From contig NZ_BMML01000031.1 of the NCBI RefSeq assembly GCF_014645815.1, forward strand, positions 1 through 64,000: DNA of 64,000 nt. Reading direction: 5' to 3'. The translations under genes were made by a program, and so were the position numbers. Below the pieces are notes generated by a model. It saw nothing but the letters and a program-made list of their open reading frames with translations, was not told where the DNA came from and ran no database searches. This DNA comes from Streptomyces fuscichromogenes (GTDB lineage: Bacteria > Actinomycetota > Actinomycetes > Streptomycetales > Streptomycetaceae). Position 1 is the first letter of the stretch, and every line of letters begins with the position of its first letter. Of the stretch, positions 15,954 to 24,583 are shown piece by piece.

Positions 15954-17324
15954 GTGCGCCCCACCGCCGTCAGCATCCTTGCCCTCGCTCTCGTCACCAC
16001 AGCCGCCACCGCGTCCCTCACCTCGTGCGGCAGCGGATCCAGCAGCCCCGACACCGTCAAGGTCTCCTTCAAGGAGTCCATGGACAACTCCGTCAAGGTG
16101 ACGGACAACTACCTCGCGGACATCAAGAAGCAGTTCGAGAAGGAGTACCCGGGGAAGAAGGTCGAACTCGTCCCCGTCAAGGCCTCGGACGCCGACTACT
16201 ACACCAAGCTGGAGCAGATGCTCCGGTCGCCGAGAACCGCGCCCGACCTCGTCTACGAGGACACCTTCCTCATCAACTCCGACATCACCAGCGGGTATCT
16301 GAAGCCCCTCGATGCCTACCTCGCCAAGTGGGGCGACTGGGCGCAGTTCATCGACACCGCGAAGACGGCCGCGAAGGGGGAGGACGGGAAGACGTACGGC
16401 GTCCCCGACGGCACCGACACCCGCGGCCTGTGGTTCGACAAGCGCGTGTTCGCGAAGGCCGGGCTGCCGGCCGACTGGCAGCCGAAGAGCTGGGACGACG
16501 TGCTCGCCGCCGCCCGGACGATAAGGAACAAGGTCCCCGGCGTCACGCCCCTCAACGTCTACACCGGCAAACCGGCCGGCGAGACCGCCAGCATGCAGGG
16601 GTTCGAGATGCTGCTGTACGGCACCGGCGACGGGACCGGCGACCCGCTCTACGACAAGGCGGGCAAGAAGTGGATCGCCGGGAGCCAGGCGTTCAAGGAC
16701 GCGCTGTCGTTCGTCGGGACCGTGTACAAGGAGAAGCTGGGCCCGGACGTCTCCGACGCGCTCGACCCCAACTACCGGAACACCGTCTGGGGTGAGCTCA
16801 TGCCCCAGGGCAGACTGGGCATCAACCTCGACGGGTCCTGGCTGCCGCAGTCGTGGGGCAGGGGCAGCGGGCACGAGTGGCCCGACTGGTCCAAGGAACT
16901 CGGGCTCGCCTACATGCCCACCCAGCACGGCCAGGCTCCCGGCAAGGTCAGCATGTCCGGGGGCTGGACCTGGGCCGTACCCGCCAAGGCCGGCAATCCC
17001 GACCTCGCCTTCGACTTCATCAAGACCATGCAGACCAAGGCGAACGCCGAGAAGTGGTACATCGCCAACTCCGGGATCGCGGTGCGCAAGGACGTCGCGA
17101 GCGACCCGTCGTACACGTCCGCCCAGCCCAGCATCGGGTTCTTCACCGATCTGGTCGCCAGTACGCACTACCGGCCCGCCTACTCGGCCTACCCGAAGGT
17201 CTCCACCGCCATCCAGGAGGCCATGGAGAGCGTGACCACCGGTGACGCGTCGGTGGACAAGGCGGCGAGCCAGTACGACTCGGCACTCAAGGACGTCACC
17301 GACGGCCAGGTGGTCACCCGGTGA
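15954..17324 (+). CDS. Sugar ABC transporter, substrate-binding lipoprotein
   Basis: 456 residues from GTG 15954, chosen because GAGGAGG lies 8 bases upstream; GTG codons at 15930 and 15948 fit less well. A lipoprotein signal peptide ends at lipobox LTSC (Cys25). The rest is a family-1 (MalE-like) solute-binding fold: KKQFEKEYPGKKVELV, APDLVYEDTFLINSDI, YGVPDGTDTRGLWFDKRVF and GWTWAVPAKAGNPDLAFDFIK. It captures an oligosaccharide outside the cell. The substrate cannot be read from sequence; the DasR-like site hints at amino sugars, the glucan genes nearby at maltose or trehalose. The stop overlaps the next GTG (GTGA). Confidence 0.92.
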   Translation: MRPTAVSILALALVTTAATASLTSCGSGSSSPDTVKVSFKESMDNSVKVTDNYLADIKKQFEKEYPGKKVELVPVKASDADYYTKLEQMLRSPRTAPDLVYEDTFLINSDITSGYLKPLDAYLAKWGDWAQFIDTAKTAAKGEDGKTYGVPDGTDTRGLWFDKRVFAKAGLPADWQPKSWDDVLAAARTIRNKVPGVTPLNVYTGKPAGETASMQGFEMLLYGTGDGTGDPLYDKAGKKWIAGSQAFKDALSFVGTVYKEKLGPDVSDALDPNYRNTVWGELMPQGRLGINLDGSWLPQSWGRGSGHEWPDWSKELGLAYMPTQHGQAPGKVSMSGGWTWAVPAKAGNPDLAFDFIKTMQTKANAEKWYIANSGIAVRKDVASDPSYTSAQPSIGFFTDLVASTHYRPAYSAYPKVSTAIQEAMESVTTGDASVDKAASQYDSALKDVTDGQVVTR

Positions 17325-18217
17325 GCCACCCGGCGAGTCACCCGGTCAGCCGTTCCCCGCTCACCCGGCGGGTGTTGCGCGTCCTGCCGCTCGCCCCCGC
17401 CCTGGTCCTGCTCCTGCTCTTCCTCGGCGGGCCCATCGTCTACTGCGCCTACCTCGCCTTCACCGACCTCCAGCTCACCGGCCAGGCGCACTCCTCCTTC
17501 GTCGGCCTCGCCAACTTCCGCAGGGCGTTCCACGACGACGCCTTCCTGAACGCCGTCTGGCTGACCCTGGTCTTCACCGTGCTCTCCGCGCTCGTCGGGC
17601 AGAACACCCTGGGGCTGGCGCTCGCCACGCTGATGCGGCGGGCGTCCAAGCCGGTGCGGACGCTCACCGGCGGGATCGTGATCACGGCCTGGGTGCTGCC
17701 GGAGGTCGTCGCGGGCTTCCTGCTGTACGCCTTCTTCCGGCGGGAGGGAACCCTGGACGCCCTCCTCGGCCTCCTCCATCTCCCGTCCGAGAACTGGCTG
17801 TTCACACTGCCGATCCTCGCCGTGTCGTTCGCCAACGTCTGGCGGGGCACTGCCTTCTCGATGCTCGTCTACTCCGCCGCCCTGGACGAGATACCGAACG
17901 AGATCGAGGAGTCGGCGGAGGTCGACGGCGCCGGCGGCTGGCGCCGGATGTGGCACATCACGCTGCCGATGATCCGGCGGTCCATCGGCACCAACCTGAT
18001 GCTCAACACCCTCCAGACGCTCTCCGTCTTCGGGCTGATCTGGGTGATGACCCGCGGCGGGCCCGGCGACCGGAGCCAGACCCTGCCCCTCTTCATGTAC
18101 GAACAGGCCTTCCAGAACAGCATGATCGGGTACGGCACCGCGGTCGCCCTGCTGCTGCTCCTCGTCGGCTCGCTCTTCTCCGTCGTCTACATGCGGCTGC
18201 TGCGTACGGAGGTGTGA
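17321..18217 (+). CDS. Sugar ABC transporter permease, MalF type
   Basis: 298 residues from GTG 17321, overlapping the upstream stop. It has six membrane segments beginning LRVLPLAPALVLLLLFLGGP and the EAA loop EIEESAEVDGAGGWRRMWHITLPM that docks the ATPase. It forms a heterodimer with the next gene product. The operon has no ATPase gene, as is usual in Streptomyces, where the shared ATPase MsiK (encoded elsewhere) energises many sugar importers. Confidence 0.93.
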   Translation: MSHPASHPVSRSPLTRRVLRVLPLAPALVLLLLFLGGPIVYCAYLAFTDLQLTGQAHSSFVGLANFRRAFHDDAFLNAVWLTLVFTVLSALVGQNTLGLALATLMRRASKPVRTLTGGIVITAWVLPEVVAGFLLYAFFRREGTLDALLGLLHLPSENWLFTLPILAVSFANVWRGTAFSMLVYSAALDEIPNEIEESAEVDGAGGWRRMWHITLPMIRRSIGTNLMLNTLQTLSVFGLIWVMTRGGPGDRSQTLPLFMYEQAFQNSMIGYGTAVALLLLLVGSLFSVVYMRLLRTEV

Positions 18218-18224
18218 GACAACC

Positions 18225-19055
18225 GTGCCCCGGAGTCAACGCCGTTCCCGGCGGCTCGCCGCCGACCTCGGGCTCCTCGTCGTGGCCGCCGCCTTCGTGC
18301 TGCCGCTCGCCTGGGTGCTGCTCTCCGCCGTCGACCCGCACGCCGATCTCCGGGTGAAGATCCCGGACGGGTTCACCTTCGGGAACCTCGACGCCGTCCT
18401 CACCCCCGACATCACCTACACCCCGCTCCTCAACAGCCTGATCCTGTGCGGGGGCGCCACCGTGCTGACCGTCGGCTGTGCCGCCCTCGCCGCCTACCCG
18501 CTCTCCCGCTACCGCTCCCGGCTCAACCGGCCGTTCCTGCTCTCCATCCTCTTCGCGACGAGCCTGCCCATCACCGCGATCATGGTGCCGGTGTACGCGC
18601 TGTTCGTACAGATCAACCTGATCGACACCGTGCAGGGAACCATCCTGTTCTTCACCGCCTCCCAACTCCCCTTCGCCATCTGGCTGATGAAGAACTTCAT
18701 GGACGGCGTACCGAAGGAACTGGAGGAGGCCGCCTGGACGGACGGCGCCAACGCCGCCCAGTCGCTGGTGCGGATCGTGCTGCCGCTCATGGGACCCGGT
18801 CTCGCCGTCGTCACCGTCTTCGCCTTCGTGATGATGTGGGGCAACTTCTTCGTCCCGTTCATGCTGCTGCTCTCGCCGGACCAGATGCCCGCCTCGGTCA
18901 GCATCAACGACTTCTTCGGCAACCGCGGCAGCGTCGCCTACGGTCAGCTCGCCGCCTTCTCCGTCATCTACTCGACGCCGGTGATCCTGCTGTACCTCCT
19001 GGTCGCGCGCCGGATGGGAAGCGGTTTCACCCTGGGCGGCGCCGTCAAGGGATGA
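18225..19055 (+). CDS. Sugar ABC transporter permease, MalG type
   Basis: 276 residues from GTG 18225, seven bases after the MalF-type gene. There are six membrane segments, first LAADLGLLVVAAAFVLPLAWVLL, and the EAA loop ELEEAAWTDGANAAQSLVRIVLPLMGPG. The C-terminus ARRMGSGFTLGGAVKG is typical of the family. It completes the importer core with the preceding two genes. No obvious terminator was seen before the next gene. Confidence 0.93.
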   Translation: MPRSQRRSRRLAADLGLLVVAAAFVLPLAWVLLSAVDPHADLRVKIPDGFTFGNLDAVLTPDITYTPLLNSLILCGGATVLTVGCAALAAYPLSRYRSRLNRPFLLSILFATSLPITAIMVPVYALFVQINLIDTVQGTILFFTASQLPFAIWLMKNFMDGVPKELEEAAWTDGANAAQSLVRIVLPLMGPGLAVVTVFAFVMMWGNFFVPFMLLLSPDQMPASVSINDFFGNRGSVAYGQLAAFSVIYSTPVILLYLLVARRMGSGFTLGGAVKG

Positions 19056-19155
19056 ACAGGTCAGGTGTACGGGCGAAACAGCCCGTTCGCGCAATCCGTG
19101 TTCCTGGCCGGACGGACCGTGTCAAGTCCCCTTGGGTGCGCCTAGCTTGTCGGCT

Positions 19156-19872
19156 GTGCGCCGACCCCCAGCTCTGCCGAACCAGCCAGGTCCTCCCTTC
19201 AACGCCCTCACCGCCCGCAGACTCCGGGCCGCTCTCGGCATGGGGCCCGAGCACGTGGCCCAGCATCTGCAGGCCTCCTTCGACCTGTCCTACGCCTCCG
19301 TGGATCTCGTGCTCGCCTGGGAGCAGGGGGAAGCGGTTCCGAGCAGGCCCGAACTCATAGCGCTGGCAGGCGTGTTGTGGTGCTCACCGGGCGAGCTGAT
19401 CGACCGCCCCCGCACCCTGCGCGAGCACCGGATCGCCCGGGGCCTCGCCCCGGAGGAGGTGGCGCTGGCCGTTGACATCGATGTCCTCGCGTATCTCAGG
19501 ATGGAGGAGCACGAGGACTGGCAGGGCACGGAACGCCAGTCGGCCGTCCTGGCCGACACCTTGCGGCTCTCCATGCCCGACTTCGTCACCATCACGGGCC
19601 GGGAGGAGGAACTCGCCGAACTGCTCCGCAGCGCGGTCACCACCCGCTGGCAGACCCAGATCCGCCGGGTGGGCAAGGTGGTACCGCTGGACAAACGGCT
19701 GATCGAGCACACCCTGCGGGTCCTGTTCGAGGACTACCAGTGGCAGATGACGGCGACGCCGGCCTGGCGCGGCACGACCGTGGTCGGCGAGGACGCCCAC
19801 GACAAGGGGCAGGAGTTCCTGGCCCGGATCGTCAAGCACTTCTGGAGCCGCGCGGGGTGGACCGAGTTATGA
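19156..19872 (+). CDS. XRE-family helix-turn-helix DNA-binding protein
   Basis: 238 residues from GTG 19156. A TAGCTT at about 19144-19149 places a predicted transcription start at this GTG, so the mRNA may be leaderless; an upstream TTG at 19132 is less likely. Two HTH-like segments occur: FNALTARRLRAALGMGPEHVAQHL (about 15-75) and LREHRIARGLAPEEVALAVDIDVLAYLRMEEHEDW (about 90-130). The C-terminal 100 residues match no family I know. It could regulate the adjacent sugar operon or pfkA; there is no direct evidence. Confidence 0.8.
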   Translation: MRRPPALPNQPGPPFNALTARRLRAALGMGPEHVAQHLQASFDLSYASVDLVLAWEQGEAVPSRPELIALAGVLWCSPGELIDRPRTLREHRIARGLAPEEVALAVDIDVLAYLRMEEHEDWQGTERQSAVLADTLRLSMPDFVTITGREEELAELLRSAVTTRWQTQIRRVGKVVPLDKRLIEHTLRVLFEDYQWQMTATPAWRGTTVVGEDAHDKGQEFLARIVKHFWSRAGWTEL

Positions 19873-19978
19873 GAACGCGCCCGGTCCGGACGGGCCCGGT
19901 CCGGACGCGCCCGGAAGAAGCGCGGGCCGTGTTCGGTGTGCGGCTCCGCGCATCCGCGGTACGAGACGGGACCCGGCC

Positions 19979-21004
19979 CTAGAAAACCGACTCCGCCTCG
20001 TCCATCCGGTCCTTCGGCACCGTCTTCAGCTCGGTCACCGCCTCCGCGAGCGGCACCATCTCGATGTCCGTCCCCCGCAGCGCCGTCATCCTGCCGAAGT
20101 CGCCCCGGTGGGCCGCCTCCACCGCGTGCCAGCCGAACCGGGTCGCGAGGACGCGGTCGTAGGCCGTGGGGGTGCCGCCGCGCTGGACGTGCCCGAGGAT
20201 GACCGGCTTGGCCTCCTTGCCGAGCCGCCGCTCCAGCTCGTACGCCAGGGCCGTTCCGATGCCCTGGAAGCGCTCGTGGCCGTACTGGTCGATCGCGCCC
20301 TTGCCGTAGTCCATCGTGCCCTCGGCGGGATGCGCGCCCTCGGCCACGCAGACCACGGCGAACTTCTTGCCGCGGGAGAACCGCTCCTCGACCATCTTGA
20401 CGAGGTCGGCGGGGTCGAAGGGCCGCTCGGGGAGGCAGATGCCGTGGGCGCCGGCGGCCATCCCGGACTCCAGGGCGATCCAGCCGGCGTGCCGGCCCAT
20501 CACCTCGACGACCATCACCCGCTGGTGGGACTCGGCGGTGGTCTTCAGCCGGTCCATCGCCTCCGTGGCGACACCGACCGCGGTGTCGAAGCCGAAGGTG
20601 CGGTCGGTGGAGGAGATGTCGTTGTCGATGGTCTTCGGGACGCCGACGACCGGCAGGCCCGCGTCGGACAGCATGCGGGCCGCGGTCAGCGTGCCCTCGC
20701 CGCCGATCGGGATCAGCGCGTCGATGCCGAACTCCGCCACCATGTCGGTGGCCCGGTCGCACGCCTCGCGCAGGCGGTCCCGCTCCAGTCGCGACGAGCC
20801 CAGGATGGTGCCGCCGAGGGCCAGGATGCCGCCGACGGCGTCCAGGTCGAGGGTGCGGTAGTGGCCGTCGAGCAGGCCCCGGAAGCCGTCCTCGAAACCG
20901 ATGACCTCGTCGTCGTACTGAGCGACAGCCCGGTGTACCACCGATCGGATGACGGCGTTCAGGCCGGGGCAGTCGCCGCCTGCGGTGAGAACTCCGATGC
21001 GCAT
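19979..21004 (-). CDS. pfkA: 6-phosphofructokinase, ATP-dependent type
   Basis: 341 residues. It phosphorylates fructose-6-phosphate to fructose-1,6-bisphosphate in glycolysis. Visible motifs are GVLTAGGDCPGLNAVIR (nucleotide site), PIGGEGTLTAA, PKTIDNDI with the catalytic Asp, VEVMGRHAGWIAL and ILGHVQRGGTP. The residue after GGE is Gly, where pyrophosphate-dependent enzymes carry Asp, so ATP is the likely donor. It is divergent from pta-ackA with a 192-base spacer and convergent with the XRE gene. Confidence 0.95.
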   Translation of the reverse strand: MRIGVLTAGGDCPGLNAVIRSVVHRAVAQYDDEVIGFEDGFRGLLDGHYRTLDLDAVGGILALGGTILGSSRLERDRLREACDRATDMVAEFGIDALIPIGGEGTLTAARMLSDAGLPVVGVPKTIDNDISSTDRTFGFDTAVGVATEAMDRLKTTAESHQRVMVVEVMGRHAGWIALESGMAAGAHGICLPERPFDPADLVKMVEERFSRGKKFAVVCVAEGAHPAEGTMDYGKGAIDQYGHERFQGIGTALAYELERRLGKEAKPVILGHVQRGGTPTAYDRVLATRFGWHAVEAAHRGDFGRMTALRGTDIEMVPLAEAVTELKTVPKDRMDEAESVF

Positions 21005-21196
21005 GGTGGTGTGTCTCCTGCTCGCTGTCGTGACCGGTGAGCCGATCCGATTGTTTCATGCCGTACGGTGCACCGAAATCCTGACGGGCGCCTTATCCGG
21101 CACCGGGGGTACTGTCAAGAGGGTCCCGCTCACCCCGGCGGGCGATTTTTATACCCGGCTTTTTGTGGCATGGCGAGGACGGAACGGAGTGCACAC

Positions 21197-23287
21197 GTGA
21201 CGCGCAGCGTGTACGTGACCGGGATCGACCGCGGCGACGGCCGCCAGGTGGTCGAGCTGGGCGTGATGGAACTGCTGACCCGGCAGGTCGACCGGGTCGG
21301 GGTGTTCCGCCCCCTCCTCCATGACGGTCCCGACCGTCTGTTCGAGCTGCTGCGTGCGCGGTACCGCCTCTCCCAGGATCCGGCGACCGTCTACGGCATG
21401 GACTACCACGAGGCGTCCGCCCTCCAGGCCGAGCGCGGCGCCGACGAACTGGTCTCCACCCTCGTCGACCGCTTCCACCTGGTCGCCCGCGACTACGACG
21501 TGGTCCTCGTCCTCGGCACCGACTTCGCCGACACCCAGTTCCCGGACGAGCTGTCCCTCAACGCCCGGCTCGCCAACGAGTTCGGTGCCTCGGTGATCCC
21601 GGTGGTCGGCGGCCGCGACCAGAGCGCGGAGTCGGTGCTGGCCGAGACCCGCAACGCGTTCCGGGCGTACGACGGTCTCGGCTGCGACGTGCTGGCGATG
21701 ATCGCCAACCGGGTCGCCCGCGAGGACCGGGACGAGATAGCCGGGCGGATCGACGGACGGCTGCCGGTGCCGGTGTACGTGCTGCCGGACGAGCCCGCGC
21801 TGTCCGCGCCGACGGTTGCCCAGATCGCACAGGTGCTCGACGCGAAGGTGCTGCTCGGCGACGACTCCGGGCTGGCCCGGGACACGCTGGACTTCGTCTT
21901 CGGCGGTGCGACGCTGCCGAACTTCCTGCCCGCCCTGACCCCGGGCTGCCTGGTGGTGACCCCCGGCGACCGCGCCGACCTGGTGGTCGGCTCGCTCGCC
22001 GCGCACAGCGCCGGCACCCCGCCGATAGCCGGCGTGCTGCTCACCCTGAACGAGCGGCCCACCGACGAGATCCTCACCCTCGCCGCCCGGCTGGCCCCCG
22101 GCACCCCGGTGCTGTCCGTGCCCGGCAACAGCTTCCCGACCGCCGCCCAGCTGTTCTCCCTGGAGGGCAGGCTGAACGCGGCCACCCCGCGCAAGGCGGA
22201 GACCGCACTCGGCCTGTTCGAGCGGTACGTCGACACCACCGGCCTCAAGAAGCGGGTCTCGGCGCCGAGCAGCGACCGGCTCACCCCGATGATGTTCGAG
22301 CACAAGCTCCTCGACCAGGCGCGTTCCGACAAGCGCCGGGTCGTGCTCCCGGAGGGGACCGAGGCGCGGGTGCTGCACGCGGCGGAGGTGCTGCTGCGCC
22401 GGGGGGTATGTGACATCTCGCTGCTCGGGCCGGTCGACCAGATCCGCAAGAAGGCCGCCGATCTCGGCATCGACCTCGGCGACGCCCAGTTGATCGACCC
22501 GGTCACCTCCGCCTGGCGCGACGCCTTCGCCGAGCAGTACGCCCTGCTGCGCGCCCACAAGGGGATGACGGTGGAGCTGGCGTACGACGTGGTCGCCGAC
22601 GTCAACTACTTCGGCACCCTGATGGTGCAGAAGGGGCTGGCGGACGGGATGGTGTCGGGTTCGGTGCACTCGACGGCGGCGACCATCCGGCCCGCCTTCG
22701 AGATCATCAGGACCAGGCCGGGGTCGTCGATCGTCTCGTCCGTCTTCTTCATGTGCCTCGCCGACCAGGTGCTGGTCTACGGCGACTGCGCGGTGAACCC
22801 GGACCCGGACGCCGAGCAGCTCGCCGACATCGCGGTCCAGTCGGCGGCCACGGCCGCCCAGTTCGGTGTGGAGCCGCGGATCGCGATGCTGTCGTACTCC
22901 ACGGGTACGTCGGGTTCGGGGGCGGACGTGGACAAGGTGCGGGAGGCGACCGAGCTGGCGCGCTCGCGGCGGCCGGACCTGAAGATCGAGGGGCCGATCC
23001 AGTACGACGCGGCCGTGGAGCCGTCGGTGGCGGCCACCAAGCTGCCGGGCTCCGAGGTCGCCGGACAGGCCAGTGTGCTGATCTTCCCGGACCTCAACAC
23101 CGGCAACAACACCTACAAGGCCGTGCAGCGGTCGGCCGGCGCGATCGCGGTCGGGCCGGTGCTGCAGGGGCTGCGCAAGCCCGTCAACGACCTGTCCCGG
23201 GGCGCCCTCGTCCAGGACATCGTCAACACCGTCGCGATCACGGCGATCCAGGCCCAGAACCCGAGCGAAAGGGCGACCGCCCAGTGA
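21197..23287 (+). CDS. pta: Phosphate acetyltransferase, long form
   Basis: 696 residues from GTG 21197, seven bases after GGAG; the earlier in-frame codons translate to non-protein-like sequence. The N-terminal half is the P-loop-like CobB/DRTGG regulatory part (VYVTGIDRGDGRQVVELGVMELL). The C-terminal 330 residues are the catalytic domain (MMFEHKLLDQARSDKRRVVLPEG, AMLSYSTGTSGSGADVDKV, FPDLNTGNNTYKAVQR). It converts acetyl-CoA and phosphate to acetyl-phosphate. The stop overlaps the ackA start (GTGA), so the two steps of overflow acetate metabolism are coupled. Confidence 0.96.
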   Translation: MTRSVYVTGIDRGDGRQVVELGVMELLTRQVDRVGVFRPLLHDGPDRLFELLRARYRLSQDPATVYGMDYHEASALQAERGADELVSTLVDRFHLVARDYDVVLVLGTDFADTQFPDELSLNARLANEFGASVIPVVGGRDQSAESVLAETRNAFRAYDGLGCDVLAMIANRVAREDRDEIAGRIDGRLPVPVYVLPDEPALSAPTVAQIAQVLDAKVLLGDDSGLARDTLDFVFGGATLPNFLPALTPGCLVVTPGDRADLVVGSLAAHSAGTPPIAGVLLTLNERPTDEILTLAARLAPGTPVLSVPGNSFPTAAQLFSLEGRLNAATPRKAETALGLFERYVDTTGLKKRVSAPSSDRLTPMMFEHKLLDQARSDKRRVVLPEGTEARVLHAAEVLLRRGVCDISLLGPVDQIRKKAADLGIDLGDAQLIDPVTSAWRDAFAEQYALLRAHKGMTVELAYDVVADVNYFGTLMVQKGLADGMVSGSVHSTAATIRPAFEIIRTRPGSSIVSSVFFMCLADQVLVYGDCAVNPDPDAEQLADIAVQSAATAAQFGVEPRIAMLSYSTGTSGSGADVDKVREATELARSRRPDLKIEGPIQYDAAVEPSVAATKLPGSEVAGQASVLIFPDLNTGNNTYKAVQRSAGAIAVGPVLQGLRKPVNDLSRGALVQDIVNTVAITAIQAQNPSERATAQ

Positions 23288-24510
23288 GTCCCAGTCGCGT
23301 CCTCGTCCTCAACTCCGGCTCCTCGTCGGTGAAGTACCAGCTGCTGGACATGCGGGACGGCAGCCGGCCGGCGACGGGCCTCGTCGAGCGGATCGGCGAG
23401 CGGACCTCACGGCTGAGGCACACCGGCCCGGCCGCCGACCCCCGTGAGCAGTACGGGCCGATCGCCGATCACGAGGCCGCTCTGAAGGCCGTCGCGGAGG
23501 AGCTGACCGCGGACGGCCTCGGGCTCGACTCGCCGGAGCTGGCCGCGATCGGGCACCGGGTGGTGCACGGCGGGATGTCCTTCACCGAGCCGACCGTGAT
23601 CGACGACGCGGTGCTCGCCGAGATCGAGCGGCTGATCCCGCTCGCCCCGCTGCACAACCCGGCCAACCTGACCGGGATCCGCACCGCGCGGGCGCTGCGC
23701 CCGGACCTGCCGCAGGTCGCCGTCTTCGACACGGCGTTCCACACCACCATGCCGGAGTCCGCGGCGCGTTACGCGATCGACCCGGCGATCGCCGACCGGT
23801 ACCGGATCCGCCGCTACGGCTTCCACGGCACCTCGCACGCGTACGTGTCCCGGGCGGCCGCGAGGCTGCTGGGAAGGACACCGCAAGAGGTGAACGTCAT
23901 CGTGCTGCATCTCGGCAACGGGGCGTCCGCGTCGGCCGTCCGGGGCGGGCGCTGCGTGGACACCTCGATGGGCCTGACGCCTCTGGAGGGGCTGGTGATG
24001 GGAACCCGTTCCGGCGATCTGGACCCGGCCGTCATTTTCCATTTGGCGCGAGTTGGCGGAATGTCCATGGACGAGATCGACACTCTTCTCAACAAGAGGA
24101 GTGGTTTGTTCGGTCTGTGCGGTGACAACGACATGCGGGAGATCCGGCGCCGGATCGACGAGGGCGACGAAGCGGCACGCCTCGCCTTCGACGTCTACGT
24201 TCACCGCCTGAAGAAGTACATCGGCGCGTACTGCGCCGTCCTCGGCCGGGTCGACGCGGTGGCCTTCACCGCGGGCGTCGGCGAGAACGCGGCCCCGGTG
24301 CGGGCGGCGGCCATGGCGGGCCTGGAGGGGCTGGGGCTCGCGGTCGACCCGGAGCTGAACGCCGTACGGGCGGACGAGGCGCGGCTGATATCCCCGGCCG
24401 GCGCGCGCGTGGCCGTCGCGGTGGTGCCGACGGACGAGGAACTGGAGATCGCGACCCAGACGTACGCGCTCGTCGGCACCGGATCGGCACCCGTCGGAAA
24501 TAACAGCTGA
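23284..24510 (+). CDS. ackA: Acetate kinase
   Basis: 408 residues from GTG 23284, overlapping the pta stop. It makes ATP and acetate from acetyl-phosphate, or the reverse. ASKHA-fold motifs are VLVLNSGSSSVKYQLLD, GHRVVHGG, PLAPLHNPANLTGI, AVFDTAFHTTMP (catalytic Asp), YRIRRYGFHGTSH, VLHLGNGASASAV and AFTAGVGENA. Length and motifs are normal. A 73-base spacer with a palindrome separates it from pyk. Confidence 0.97.
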   Translation: MSPSRVLVLNSGSSSVKYQLLDMRDGSRPATGLVERIGERTSRLRHTGPAADPREQYGPIADHEAALKAVAEELTADGLGLDSPELAAIGHRVVHGGMSFTEPTVIDDAVLAEIERLIPLAPLHNPANLTGIRTARALRPDLPQVAVFDTAFHTTMPESAARYAIDPAIADRYRIRRYGFHGTSHAYVSRAAARLLGRTPQEVNVIVLHLGNGASASAVRGGRCVDTSMGLTPLEGLVMGTRSGDLDPAVIFHLARVGGMSMDEIDTLLNKRSGLFGLCGDNDMREIRRRIDEGDEAARLAFDVYVHRLKKYIGAYCAVLGRVDAVAFTAGVGENAAPVRAAAMAGLEGLGLAVDPELNAVRADEARLISPAGARVAVAVVPTDEELEIATQTYALVGTGSAPVGNNS

Positions 24511-24542
24511 GCACATTAGCGCCCATTTGTATCTTCCACCAG

Positions 24543-24577
24543 ACGGAATATTCCGTAGCGAAACAAACCGATAGGAT
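24543..24577 (+). promoter_or_regulatory. Palindromic operator and -10 box of pyk
   Basis: A perfect 14-base palindrome ACGGAATATTCCGT (24543-24556) lies where the -35 region would be for TAGGAT (24572-24577). The -10 box is six bases from the pyk ATG, predicting a leaderless transcript. A regulator bound at the palindrome would cover the -35 region. The regulator is unknown to me. Confidence 0.5.
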
Positions 24578-24583
24578 CGCCCC

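Noticed and set aside
19979..21004. Pyrophosphate-dependent phosphofructokinase
   Set aside because: The motif GGEGT has Gly at the position where pyrophosphate-dependent enzymes have Asp.
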